The notes under the pieces are model-generated. The model saw nothing but the letters and a program-made list of their open reading frames with translations. It did no database searches and was not told where the DNA came from. The position numbers and the translations under genes were made by a program. 64,000 bases of DNA. Origin: CALARM01 sp036746235 (GTDB taxonomy: Bacteria; Vulcanimicrobiota; SpSt-956; JAKJGF01). Location: NCBI GenBank assembly GCA_036746235.1, contig DAIOEN010000005.1, forward strand, positions 21,323 to 85,322, read 5' to 3'. Positions 1 to 7,580 of the stretch are shown here, one piece after another. Positions within the stretch are counted from its first letter, which is position 1. Each line of letters begins with the position of its first letter.

Positions 1-33
1 CATATTTAGTTGTGACCGCTCAGGTTATGAAAT
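1..33. repeat. 40-bp dispersed repeat, copy cut by window edge
   Basis: The first bases match the repeat seen complete at 10632-10673 and 42423-42463, with the shared core AGTTGTGACCGCTC; here it is in the same orientation as the 42423 copy. The match fades after the core, so this is a partial or diverged copy. It lies upstream of the gene at 88. Confidence 0.5.
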
Positions 34-87
34 TGAAAAAAATATATGTGCAAATATAATTTTAGTTAATATGGAGGTAAAGCAATA

Positions 88-1176
88 ATGAAAGTAGAAT
101 TGTTAAAAACAGGAACTACTCAAACACAAAAAACAATAAATAATGTAAAAAAAGAAAAAGAAATTACTGAAATATATGATAATGATACTGTAGAACTTAA
201 TTCTAACAAAAGCGGAATAAATATGCCATCTATCACTCAGAGTAAAAATGTTTTCTTTAAATTTTTTCAAAGTGAAAAAAGTAAAGAAGAAGAAGCTTTC
301 CGTAATGATGTTCTTAATGGAACCTATAAAGATTATTCTTTCTATGAACCTGAAAAAGTTCTTCTTAAAGATGGCACTGTAAGAGGAGTTAGTCGTAATT
401 CATTTCTGATCGGTTTGGATGAGAAAACTCACAATTACAGGTTGGCAGGTGCTTTTTCAGGTATGACTCTTGGCCTGGCAGGATCGGCAATTTTTTTCCC
501 GGGATTTCTTCTGGCATTTCCTATCTCTATTATCGCTGGATTAGCTATTGGAGGGGTTGCGGGAGATTTTATTGGAACAGAGAAAGTAGTAGAAGACTTT
601 AACAAAGATAACAATGTAACTATTGATGATATACATCCTGAAGACAGGCGGGCTATTTTTAGGATGTTTAGGATTGAAACGTCTGGGGCTATAGATAAAG
701 ATAGATATGTCATTACTGAAGAAGATTTTATTAAAGGAAAAGATTTTAAAGAAACCACAAAAGAGTTAATAGATATATTCAAAAAAGTTGGAACTAATAG
801 AATGTCCTACACTTTTGATATAAATAACAGAATTAAAGATATAGAAAATGATAAGGATAGAAAGAATGTAAAAGATGCTATTTTTTCTTTTATGGATATA
901 CAAAAACCAAAAATTGATGGTTATAGAAGAGGTACACATATTATAGAAATTGCTATATACGTCTTTGATTATATAAAAGAAAATCCTATAAAAGGAAAGA
1001 GTAGTGTAGAATCTATAAATGAATTTTATGGACTCTTACAGAGCATGAAAGAACAGAAAGATGCTCTTCATCTTACATTAAAGATTTATAGAAATATTAA
1101 AGGTATAGAAAATGATAATGAAAGAGAATCAGCTAAAAATAAGATTTTAGCAGAGAGTAACCTCAAAGCATTTTAG
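88..1176 (+). CDS. Island protein with Gly-zipper segment, function unknown
   Basis: A 362-residue protein with a good ribosome binding site (GGAGGTAA) just before the ATG. The N-terminus (MKVELLKTG, then a Lys-rich helix and a YDND motif) resembles that of the 567-residue repeat protein encoded at 3080-4783, so both belong to the MKI-type family of this window. Residues about 120-160 form a Gly/Ala-rich hydrophobic hairpin that could insert in or cross a membrane. The C-terminal half is charged and helical and contains two copies of a motif of the type IENDxxRxxxK, which also appears in the broken gene at 16610-16921. There is no classical signal peptide and I recognise no catalytic motif. 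The function is unknown; secretion or membrane association is inferred only from family context. Confidence 0.8.
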   Translation: MKVELLKTGTTQTQKTINNVKKEKEITEIYDNDTVELNSNKSGINMPSITQSKNVFFKFFQSEKSKEEEAFRNDVLNGTYKDYSFYEPEKVLLKDGTVRGVSRNSFLIGLDEKTHNYRLAGAFSGMTLGLAGSAIFFPGFLLAFPISIIAGLAIGGVAGDFIGTEKVVEDFNKDNNVTIDDIHPEDRRAIFRMFRIETSGAIDKDRYVITEEDFIKGKDFKETTKELIDIFKKVGTNRMSYTFDINNRIKDIENDKDRKNVKDAIFSFMDIQKPKIDGYRRGTHIIEIAIYVFDYIKENPIKGKSSVESINEFYGLLQSMKEQKDALHLTLKIYRNIKGIENDNERESAKNKILAESNLKAF

Positions 1177-1206
1177 AAAAATCCCAGAATATAATAAATA
1201 TATGGT

Positions 1207-1234
1207 AGCTTCCAGCTGTCTTGAGCTGGAAGCT
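1207..1234 (+). terminator. Perfect 11-bp stem hairpin after 88-1176
   Basis: AGCTTCCAGCT and its exact complement are separated by a 6-base loop, 30 bp after the stop codon. There is no T-tract, so this may be an mRNA 3'-end stabiliser or repeat-type palindrome rather than a canonical intrinsic terminator. Confidence 0.5.
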
Positions 1235-1377
1235 TGCCGTCTTCACAGGTGTTATTAAAATCATATATTTTTCAGATAACTCTCAGATTAGAAAGAGATG
1301 TCTTTCTCATAATTTGATGCTCTTATGATGGTAATTTTTCTGAAAATCAAAAATTCTTTGAAATTTCAGATAAAAGT

Positions 1378-2886
1378 TTATCTTTCTTCAGGCTGATTTA
1401 CAGACATTTTTTCCATAGTTTCTCCTATTGCTTTACCTGCTTTACCGCCCAGTCTGCTTCCTGCAGTTACTCCTGCTATGGCACCTGCAATGAGTCCAAG
1501 CCATCCTCCTACAGGACCTGCAAGAGCAAATCCTCCCATAACTCCGAGATATGGCCCTATAAATCCTCCTGCTGTGGCACCTGTTGCACCACCTGCTGCT
1601 ATAGCAGCTGCCCTGTGCAGGCTTCCTGTTTCTCTAATGTCTTTGCTTTTATTTTCAAATGATACAGTTTCTGTATTTTCATTATTATTTTTACGCAATT
1701 TTCTCCATGGAAGTTTTGATAATATCATATTAATAACTTTACCTGAAGGACCTGCAATAATTCCAATAGTATTTTCTATTACTGCTCCTGCCTGTTCTGC
1801 AGTAATTTCCTGTCTGTCTATTGCTCTGTTCAGCTCCTGTTTTGCACCATCTATGGCCATACCTGCCACACAGAATATTTTACTTGCAAAACAGAGTCCT
1901 GCCGCAAAATCCAGAGTGCCATTCATCCTGGATTTTACATCTTTTTCTCCTTTTGCCATTTCTCCAAGACCTCTGTAAACCTGTAGAAAACCTGTAATAT
2001 AACTTATCATTGCCAGGCCGTTTTGAATATAAGGAATTTTTTCAAGATTTTTTCCTATGAATTTTCCAGTTTCCCTGAAGGCTTCATTATCTATAAGCTT
2101 TTCAAAGAAATTACTCTTTTCCAGTTCCTGAAGTCTTGCATATTTTTCAGGGCACTGTGCTTTAAGTTTTTCAGGTTCTCTGTAGTAGTTGGAAAAACTC
2201 TCGGCAAAATCTTCCCATCTGTTTGTAGAAGCATATTTACTGATATAAGGAGGCTTTCCCCAGGCATACCCCTTACTTTCGAAGCCTATAGCACCAAAAA
2301 GTGATGTTTCGAAATCTCTTGTATGTCCTACTTCATGAATTATTACATGTTCTGCCCAGGCTTTTGAATAGTTTAAATATTTTCTGGAAAGATCTATGTG
2401 AGGTGATGATGGTATGGCATGGGCAAGACCTGATGCACCATCTATAAAAGGCTTCATTGTTATGGTCTTCACTGAATTAATATCTTTAAGAGGAAGTTTA
2501 TCCAGCGTGGAAATAAGCAGTTCTTTTTCTTCAGATGTCATATTGAGCAGGCCTGGATAGATAAAAGATGGAAAAGCTTTTAATGTTTTAAAGAATTTTA
2601 ATGATGTATTAACAGATTTTTTTACCATGTCATGTTCATCTATATATTCCGATGTTTGAATAGCAGTGTTTATAAAAGTATCTTTCCCGCGTTCGAAGCT
2701 TCCTTTTTCTGCTGATATTGTATTTCTTTTTTCAAAGTTTTCTTTCATTTCTTTTAATAGATCGCCTTCTGTTACAGATAAGGAAGATTCAAGCGTTACA
2801 ACATCTTTAAACTCTTTTTTTATATTATCTCCTGAAATTATGTCATTTATTTTTCCAGTACTGAATGATATATTATTTATTTTCAT
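1378..2886 (-). CDS. Zincin metalloprotease, anthrax lethal factor-like, with C-terminal glycine zipper
   Basis: A 502-residue protein. The motif HEVGH (H184, E185, H188) is followed 37 residues later by NRWEDFAESF (E225 as the likely third zinc ligand), then a Pro-Glu-Lys-rich helix. This order and the FAExF signature match the catalytic domain of anthrax lethal factor and related ATLF-like zincins, which cleave host proteins. The N-terminus MKINNISFSTGKIND is of the family type and is not a Sec signal. Residues about 425-495 are a very long Gly/Ala zipper able to form a membrane hairpin, and a second hydrophobic stretch lies near 285-340. The start is supported by a purine-rich AAAAGGAGAGAG site. 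The 5' leader contains a remnant of a different family member (2932-3020). The peptidase fold call is strong; substrate and secretion are inference. Confidence 0.8.
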   Translation of the reverse strand: MKINNISFSTGKINDIISGDNIKKEFKDVVTLESSLSVTEGDLLKEMKENFEKRNTISAEKGSFERGKDTFINTAIQTSEYIDEHDMVKKSVNTSLKFFKTLKAFPSFIYPGLLNMTSEEKELLISTLDKLPLKDINSVKTITMKPFIDGASGLAHAIPSSPHIDLSRKYLNYSKAWAEHVIIHEVGHTRDFETSLFGAIGFESKGYAWGKPPYISKYASTNRWEDFAESFSNYYREPEKLKAQCPEKYARLQELEKSNFFEKLIDNEAFRETGKFIGKNLEKIPYIQNGLAMISYITGFLQVYRGLGEMAKGEKDVKSRMNGTLDFAAGLCFASKIFCVAGMAIDGAKQELNRAIDRQEITAEQAGAVIENTIGIIAGPSGKVINMILSKLPWRKLRKNNNENTETVSFENKSKDIRETGSLHRAAAIAAGGATGATAGGFIGPYLGVMGGFALAGPVGGWLGLIAGAIAGVTAGSRLGGKAGKAIGETMEKMSVNQPEER

Positions 2887-2931
2887 ATATTTTCTCTCTC
2901 CTTTTTTCTAATGTCTTTTTCCAACTTCTAC

Positions 2932-3020
2932 TCTGTGTGAAAAAAGCAATTTTACTTAAATTATTTATATCATCAATATTTTCAGTTTTTTCTTTCTTAT
3001 TTAATATTATCTTATCTTCT
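2932..3020 (-). pseudogene. Remnant of a pentein-like paralogue N-terminus
   Basis: Read on the minus strand this stretch encodes about 29 residues (EDKIILNKKEKT, NIDDINNLSKIAF, TQ) that align almost residue for residue with positions 27-56 of the deiminase-like protein at 8722-10320. It has no start codon and runs straight into the leader of the zincin gene, so it is a decayed copy left by recombination between family members. Confidence 0.75.
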
Positions 3021-3079
3021 CATAGAAACACCGGAACAGGCCAGAACTCTGTCACAGTAAGGAACAGAAATCCTCTGTA

Positions 3080-4783
3080 TTATCCTTTACGCTCCGGTAC
3101 ATAATATTCTGGAGATATTCTTTCGCTGTGCCACTGTTTTGTATCAATCAATGCACCTGTCTCTCTGTTAAATACAGCTTTACCGGAATATATCTTTTCT
3201 TCTCTATATATTTCATTATTACTATAATATGGATTTCCATTTTCATAACCATATTCATAGATGGATTCCTGATAACTATTTTTTGTTTTAATATACATGG
3301 ATTCAAGATCTCCTGTTTCACTGTTAAAAGATACCTTTGCTTCATTTACTGACTCTCCATATCCACCTTCAACCATATTAATATATGGAGAATATTCTCC
3401 TCCCCACTGATTTATAAGTCTGGAAGAAGAATTCATTTCGATCCTGCCTGACTCGGGATTCAGATCTGCTTTACTGTTATCATACTTTAGTATTTCCTTC
3501 GATGCAATTTCAATTCTTCTTTTCATTTCGGAAGCAAATTCGTTCCTCTTTTCATTATATTTAATCTCTTCTGCTTTTTTATCTTCTTTTAATTGATTTT
3601 CTCTTTTTTCTTTTTCTTCTTTTTTGAGATAGTCAAGATAAGCTGAAGGAGTAACATCCTTTTCTTCGGAAAGAAAGGGCTTTCCCTTTTCTGAACTGTT
3701 ATAATGTTTAATTTTGAGTATTTCTCCTGTCTCTTTATCTACTTCTACTGCAGTAGCCCAGACACATTCATATGATTCCCTGTTGAAATAAACAGATATT
3801 TCACGACCGGTGAAGAAATTTTTCTTTTCCTGATACCAGGAAACACCACTCGAAAAAGGACCCGGTAATCTTCTATATGTTGAAACCTTTCCTTCTTTAA
3901 TATCTCCTGTAAGAGGATCATAAGAAAGTCTGGCATTTTTTACAATCCTGCGTGGACCATATCCATATCTTCCAGTTATGTCATTTTCTCCTTCGAAATC
4001 TGTATTATCAAGTTTTATTTCCCCTGTCTTTTCATCTCTATCTTTACCTGCAGCAGAATTGATAGCTTCATTGCCTTTAGCATTATCATAAAGTTTTGCC
4101 AGTTCAAAATCATCTTTTACTCTTTCTATTGCATCAAAGGCTATGTTTAATTCTTTATTAGTAAATTTACCTGTCTTGAATTCAGGGTCTGTCGAGTTTA
4201 ATATTAATCTTTTTTCATCAATATTACTGAACTCTTTTCTTGCTTTTTTCAGAGCAGAATCTCCTTTTTTTATTTCTACATCAATTATATCTCCGGTTTT
4301 CTTATTTATCTCTACTCTGGAAAATATTTCTTTCTTATCTCTGTCATCCTGAAATTGTGTATATATACATTTATTTTTTTCTGCTATCTCTTCATATTTT
4401 GATTCTTTCAGGCTATAGGACAGATCACTTTCACCCTTTTCAAACCTTTCTCCTCCGCCTATAGCATAAAATACTCCGTCAATATATGAATTTTCCTGTC
4501 CCCATTCCCTTAACTGCTGTGAAGTGGATACTCTACCTTCTTTTATATCACCTGTTTCCGGATTGTACGACACTTTTGCACTGTAAAGTTTCTCTTTATA
4601 GTCTGTATCAATGATCTGTGTGGAAGCACCATAAGGATTATGAGTTATATCAACTTCCCCTTTACTGCAATTAATATCTACTTTATCATTATCAAAATTT
4701 TTTGCTATATCTAATTCTTTTTTTACGGAATCTATGGTCTGTTTTGCCTGAACAAGTTTTCCCTGTGATAAACCAATCTTCAT
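3080..4783 (-). CDS. Three-module ETG-turn repeat protein of the island family
   Basis: A 567-residue protein with a GAGGAG site before the ATG. It is built of three modules of roughly 190 residues. Each begins with a Lys/Glu-rich helix ending in a (Y/F)DN motif (near residues 30, 230 and 430), followed by paired beta-hairpin-like units of the form (N/D)xETGxI at, for example, NPETGDIKEG, NKKTGDIIDV, DPLTGDIKEG, DKETGEILKI, NSETGDLESM and NRETGALIDT. Between modules lies a long charged coiled-coil-like stretch (about 395-430). There is no signal peptide, membrane segment or catalytic motif. The same ETG unit occurs in the proteins at 10904-11734 and 11751-12992. A binding or structural role is a guess; the family itself is unrecognised. 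Confidence 0.8.
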   Translation of the reverse strand: MKIGLSQGKLVQAKQTIDSVKKELDIAKNFDNDKVDINCSKGEVDITHNPYGASTQIIDTDYKEKLYSAKVSYNPETGDIKEGRVSTSQQLREWGQENSYIDGVFYAIGGGERFEKGESDLSYSLKESKYEEIAEKNKCIYTQFQDDRDKKEIFSRVEINKKTGDIIDVEIKKGDSALKKARKEFSNIDEKRLILNSTDPEFKTGKFTNKELNIAFDAIERVKDDFELAKLYDNAKGNEAINSAAGKDRDEKTGEIKLDNTDFEGENDITGRYGYGPRRIVKNARLSYDPLTGDIKEGKVSTYRRLPGPFSSGVSWYQEKKNFFTGREISVYFNRESYECVWATAVEVDKETGEILKIKHYNSSEKGKPFLSEEKDVTPSAYLDYLKKEEKEKRENQLKEDKKAEEIKYNEKRNEFASEMKRRIEIASKEILKYDNSKADLNPESGRIEMNSSSRLINQWGGEYSPYINMVEGGYGESVNEAKVSFNSETGDLESMYIKTKNSYQESIYEYGYENGNPYYSNNEIYREEKIYSGKAVFNRETGALIDTKQWHSERISPEYYVPERKG

Positions 4784-4821
4784 AATATATTTCTCCTCTC
4801 ATATGTAATTTTTCAGATAAA

Positions 4822-4937
4822 ATAATCTATACTTTTGCACTTTCTTAAGAAAGCCTTATTCCATCTTGCAGGGTGAAGCAATGCTTCGCCCCTACAGTGC
4901 AACATTTTTTTAAGATTCTGCGAAAGTATAGAATAAT
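4822..4937. mobile_element. MITE-like element with TCTATACTTTYGCA ends and central hairpin
   Basis: About 116 bp bounded by inverted repeats: left arm ATCTATACTTTTGCA and right arm TGCGAAAGTATAGA. Inside are a 14-bp perfect palindrome (CTTTCTTAAGAAAG, 4840-4853) and a 9-bp stem GGGTGAAGC/GCTTCGCCC at 4871-4891. It has no coding capacity and occupies the gap between two genes on the same strand. Confidence 0.55.
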
Positions 4938-4948
4938 ATAAAAAATTA

Positions 4949-5575
4949 TTATCCTCTCGGTGTATAATAAAGGGGAGGATTTCTGAAACATTTATTTTCC
5001 GTCATAACGGCATTTTTCTTGCCTATATTATTTAAAAGAACATCCCCTTCAGCCTTTATATTATCATAGCCACATGGTCTGACAGTAACTATATGTCCGT
5101 GGCCTTTACTTCTCTGTGCTCCGATTACAGGTAATCCCATGTTTGCAAGTTTCTGTGCTTTTTTACTGTCAACTTCCATCCAGTAGCCATCTTTTTCTTT
5201 AGCAGAGGTAGCCAGCTTTCTTGCCATAAGGTTTGCCGTATATGGTGTCCCTGTTTCAGGATGTGCCAGACCTACCTTTGAGTCTGTTATATCTATTCCC
5301 AGATCTTTAAGAGTATGAGCCACTCCTATATTACAGAAGGTTTTACCACTGTGAGGTGCAAGACTTCTGTCTTTTCTGGATTCATCCTGGGCCTTTACAA
5401 GAGACTCCATTCTTGCCTTTTTCAATTCCTCCTGAGATGGGAGAATATCTCTGACTGCATGATTGCTGGATGAGACTTTATTTTGCAAAGGTTTTTTAGT
5501 AATGGTATTACTATGCTTTGGAATAATGTTATTACTTTTCGGCCATGAAAATCCTATAAATCCCGGTATTGACAT
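4949..5575 (-). CDS. Predicted papain-fold (NlpC/P60- or CHAP-like) hydrolase of the island family
   Basis: A 208-residue protein. Residues 79-92 (TFCNIGVAHTLKDL, C81) give a nucleophile-helix pattern, and residues 157-165 (KGHGHIVTV, with H159 and H161) give the His-on-strand pattern typical of NlpC/P60 and CHAP amidases or peptidases. Between them lie an AN-L-M-A-K-L helix and a PVIG segment, as in that fold. The first 75 residues are a low-complexity Ser/Asn/Lys linker beginning MSIPGFIGFSW, without a signal peptide. The GGAGG site precedes the ATG by a few bases, and a conserved promoter module lies at 5642-5742. Peptidoglycan or peptide amide hydrolysis is the likely activity; the assignment rests on motif spacing only. 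Confidence 0.65.
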   Translation of the reverse strand: MSIPGFIGFSWPKSNNIIPKHSNTITKKPLQNKVSSSNHAVRDILPSQEELKKARMESLVKAQDESRKDRSLAPHSGKTFCNIGVAHTLKDLGIDITDSKVGLAHPETGTPYTANLMARKLATSAKEKDGYWMEVDSKKAQKLANMGLPVIGAQRSKGHGHIVTVRPCGYDNIKAEGDVLLNNIGKKNAVMTENKCFRNPPLYYTPRG

Positions 5576-5641
5576 ATTTTTACCTCCTGTTTTTTATAAA
5601 TTTAGAGTATCAGAAATTTTCATTTAGAAGTGATTATATAT

Positions 5642-5742
5642 ATTATAATAAAAAAAATATCTGATGGCTTATGAAAAATGTTAATAAAATGTTAACAGGA
5701 AATAAAATTTATATATAGTAAATTTAGACAAAAATAAACGAT
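5642..5742 (-). promoter_or_regulatory. Conserved promoter module driving 4949-5575
   Basis: On the minus strand: ATCG plus T-tract and TTTGTCT, then GTTAAC 46 bp on, a second TTAACA 11 bp later, and TATAAT starting 49 bp after the first GTTAAC (5647-5642). The layout is the same in ten other copies in the window. Confidence 0.75.
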
Positions 5743-5915
5743 ATGGATGGTATTTTTATCTGCCGCTACTTCAACAGTCCATTCTTCTCCGGATATATAG
5801 GTTTCACTGTAATCTTTTTTTAATGTCTGAATAGAATTAAGTATTTCATCATCCATACTTATAAAATCAGATTTATCGATTTTATTTTCAGCCCGGCAAT
5901 TCTTCATCCCGTAAA

Positions 5916-5987
5916 TCATTTTTTATGGTGTAAATTAAGCTTTAGATAATATTTTATCTGGAGACACTTTTATATAAATAATTTAAC
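5916..5987. repeat. 75-bp dispersed repeat, copy 1
   Basis: Core TTTTTTATGGYGTAAA, AGCTTTAGATAA, TTATCTGGA and AATAATTTAACG, shared with 16153, 16530, 18131 and 58185. Its end abuts or overlaps the AACG start of the promoter module for the gene at 6322. Confidence 0.7.
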
Positions 5988-6085
5988 GTTTTTTTTTGTC
6001 TTATTTTACTATATTTACCTGTATATCTTTGTTAACATTTTGTTAATATTTTTCTTGAGCAGAAAAAAATATGTTTATGTATAAT
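5984..6085 (+). promoter_or_regulatory. Conserved promoter module upstream of 6322
   Basis: AACG with T-tract and GTCT at 5984-6001, GTTAAC at 6031, a second GTTAA 11 bp later, and TATAAT at 6080-6085. The spacing is the same as in other copies, although the 5' leader to the gene is longer here (about 240 bases). Confidence 0.75.
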
Positions 6086-6321
6086 ATAGATGAAATGTAA
6101 GAAACACAGGTTCTGCTTCTTATGTTTTTCCTGGAGAAAGTTATATGTTTCACCGGGAGGCTGTATATGAGTCAGAAGAATGTGATAAAAACCTGTGATC
6201 ACCTCTATAAGAATTTTTACTGGCAAATAAAAATGTGTCAGAAATTCTGGATATATTCCGTCAGGTTTGTCTTTTAAAGATTGAAAAAAATAAAATTATT
6301 AAAATGAAGGGAGATATTATT

Positions 6322-7167
6322 ATGATAGGTAGCATAAAAAATAACATAAGCCATTCACTGTTAAATACTGAAAGAAATAAAACTCTTTCTGAAGAAAGGG
6401 GAGTAGAGAGAGATACTTTATCCGGCAAAAATCCATCAGATAATATAGGAGTTATGATTGCAAAATTAAGCCTTGAAGCATCTAAAAATGTATCATCTAA
6501 TTCCGGGAAAAGACAGATTTTAACAGAAGGTCTTATGAAGATAAAAGATAATGAAAATACGAATTCTGAGCAAAAAGAACTGGCCAGACTTGGTATAAAT
6601 ATAGTAAAAGGTAATGACTTCTCTGATATTACTGCAGTAGAAACAAGATATAAATTTCTGGATGCAATTATGAGTGCCTGTGGCGGGCCTGTTGGCAGTG
6701 TGATTGCCAGAGTGACTTCAGATTCGGCAAAAGGTGCATCAACTAATTTTCAATCACGACAGATCCTGTATGGCGGTATGGTAGCCATAAAAGATAATGA
6801 AAATACGAATTCTGAGCAAAAAGAACTGGCCAGACTTGGTATAAATATAGTAAAAGGTAATGACTTTTCTGATATTACTGCAGTAGAAACAAGATATAAA
6901 TTTCTGGATGCAATTGAAAATAAATCTGATAAACCTTTAATACCTGTTATTGCTGAGGTGACCTTTAATTCTGCCGTTGAAGCATCAGACCTGTTTGAAA
7001 AAAGAACAATGTTAAGAACCGGTCTGGAAGCCATATGTGATAATCCTGGGAGTACTGCCCAGCAGAAAGATATTGCCCGTTTTGGCATAGATAGTGGTGC
7101 AGGTCATCATATAAGTGATAGCAGTGCTGTAAATGCACGATTAACTGTTATGAAATCTTTGTTTTAA
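6322..7167 (+). CDS. Three-repeat protein of 82-residue units, function unknown
   Basis: A 281-residue protein. I place the start at the ATG at 6322 (MIGSIKNNIS) because it follows an AAGGGAG site and matches the MIGSxKN N-terminus of the protein at 44379. The body is three tandem units of about 82 residues, each running: helix with VIA-(x)-ASK, a turn, RQIL-G-KIKDN, an EQKELARLGI helix, then a (F/I)SD-AVETRYKFLDAI helix. Units 1 and 2 are almost identical over their second halves at DNA level, while unit 3 has diverged (QQKDIARFGI). The repeats look all-helical. There is no signal peptide or catalytic motif. A strong bidirectional hairpin follows the stop. Confidence 0.8.
   Translation: MIGSIKNNISHSLLNTERNKTLSEERGVERDTLSGKNPSDNIGVMIAKLSLEASKNVSSNSGKRQILTEGLMKIKDNENTNSEQKELARLGINIVKGNDFSDITAVETRYKFLDAIMSACGGPVGSVIARVTSDSAKGASTNFQSRQILYGGMVAIKDNENTNSEQKELARLGINIVKGNDFSDITAVETRYKFLDAIENKSDKPLIPVIAEVTFNSAVEASDLFEKRTMLRTGLEAICDNPGSTAQQKDIARFGIDSGAGHHISDSSAVNARLTVMKSLF
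6541..6915. repeat. Near-identical 129-bp internal direct repeat
   Basis: Bases 6541-6669 and 6787-6915 match at every position except 6621 (C) versus 6867 (T), offset 246 bp (82 codons). The flanking parts of the same units are clearly diverged, which suggests recent gene conversion or a recent duplication of only part of the unit. Confidence 0.9.
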
Positions 7168-7175
7168 AAGATAAT

Positions 7176-7217
7176 AAAATAAATAGCCTCTTCTAATATG
7201 AGGAGGCTATTTATTTT
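7176..7217. terminator. Bidirectional hairpin terminator
   Basis: A perfect 15-bp stem (AAAATAAATAGCCTC and complement) with a short loop lies between convergent genes. The A/T-rich outer part gives a U-rich tail in either direction, so it can serve both the plus-strand gene at 6322 and the minus-strand gene ending at 7521. Confidence 0.8.
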
Positions 7218-7236
7218 ACGATTAACAAAATAGAAA

Positions 7237-7580
7237 TTACCACCGGTTAAAGTAAGAGAATTTTCTTTTTTTCCATGAAACTCCTCCATCTTTTCCGATC
7301 ATTCCAATACCTCACGGAATACCGGCAAAACCCGGCATCCCCAGTAATGTCAGAGCCATTGGAACTTTAACCAGGCCTGCAGCTACTACAATACCTGCCC
7401 CGGTAATTGCCACGGCAGTCGCAGTGGCAATTATCTGTTTAGAATTGTTTCCTGATTCCTCAGATTTGCTTGCTGCCAGAACTCCTCCCATAATAGCACT
7501 GACAGTCTTTTTTATTATAGCTAAAGTTCTATAATAGAGTGGCTTTCTCTTTTTATCCACTCTCCTGTTTTCCATCCCAC
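7237..7580 (-). pseudogene. Frame-disrupted Gly/Ala-rich tail after the DUF4105-like gene
   Basis: Past the stop of the gene at 7521 the minus strand continues in another frame with protein-like sequence. It runs from the ATG at about 7580 through a Lys-rich stretch, AIMGGVLAASK and a hydrophobic Ala/Val/Gly segment (ATATAVAITGAGIVVAAGLV) to GMPGFAGIP. An in-frame TGA at 7312-7314 then interrupts it, and the same frame goes on for 24 more plausible residues (GIGMIGKDGGVSWKK...) to a TAA at 7237. Either the upstream gene has suffered a frameshift plus a nonsense change, or this is a small overlapping gene with a premature stop. No good ribosome binding site precedes an independent start. Confidence 0.45.

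Noticed and set aside
1478..1978. A 166-residue Pro/Ala-rich plus-strand frame
   Set aside because: It is the antisense of the Gly-zipper region of the zincin gene; Gly/Ala-rich coding DNA gives Pro/Ala-rich antisense frames.
3030..3090. Plus-strand resemblance to the C-terminus of 4949-5575 (RNPLYY-like)
   Set aside because: Only about 11 bases match exactly and the rest aligns poorly; too weak to call a remnant.
5692..5919. A 75-residue minus-strand frame between divergent genes
   Set aside because: Its 3' part overlaps the promoter module for 4949-5575, it has no ribosome binding site, and no homologous pattern is visible.
7312..7314. Possible recoding of TGA, since protein-like sequence continues after this codon
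   Set aside because: TGA serves as an ordinary stop in other genes here, including several ATGA overlaps, so local decay is the simpler reading.
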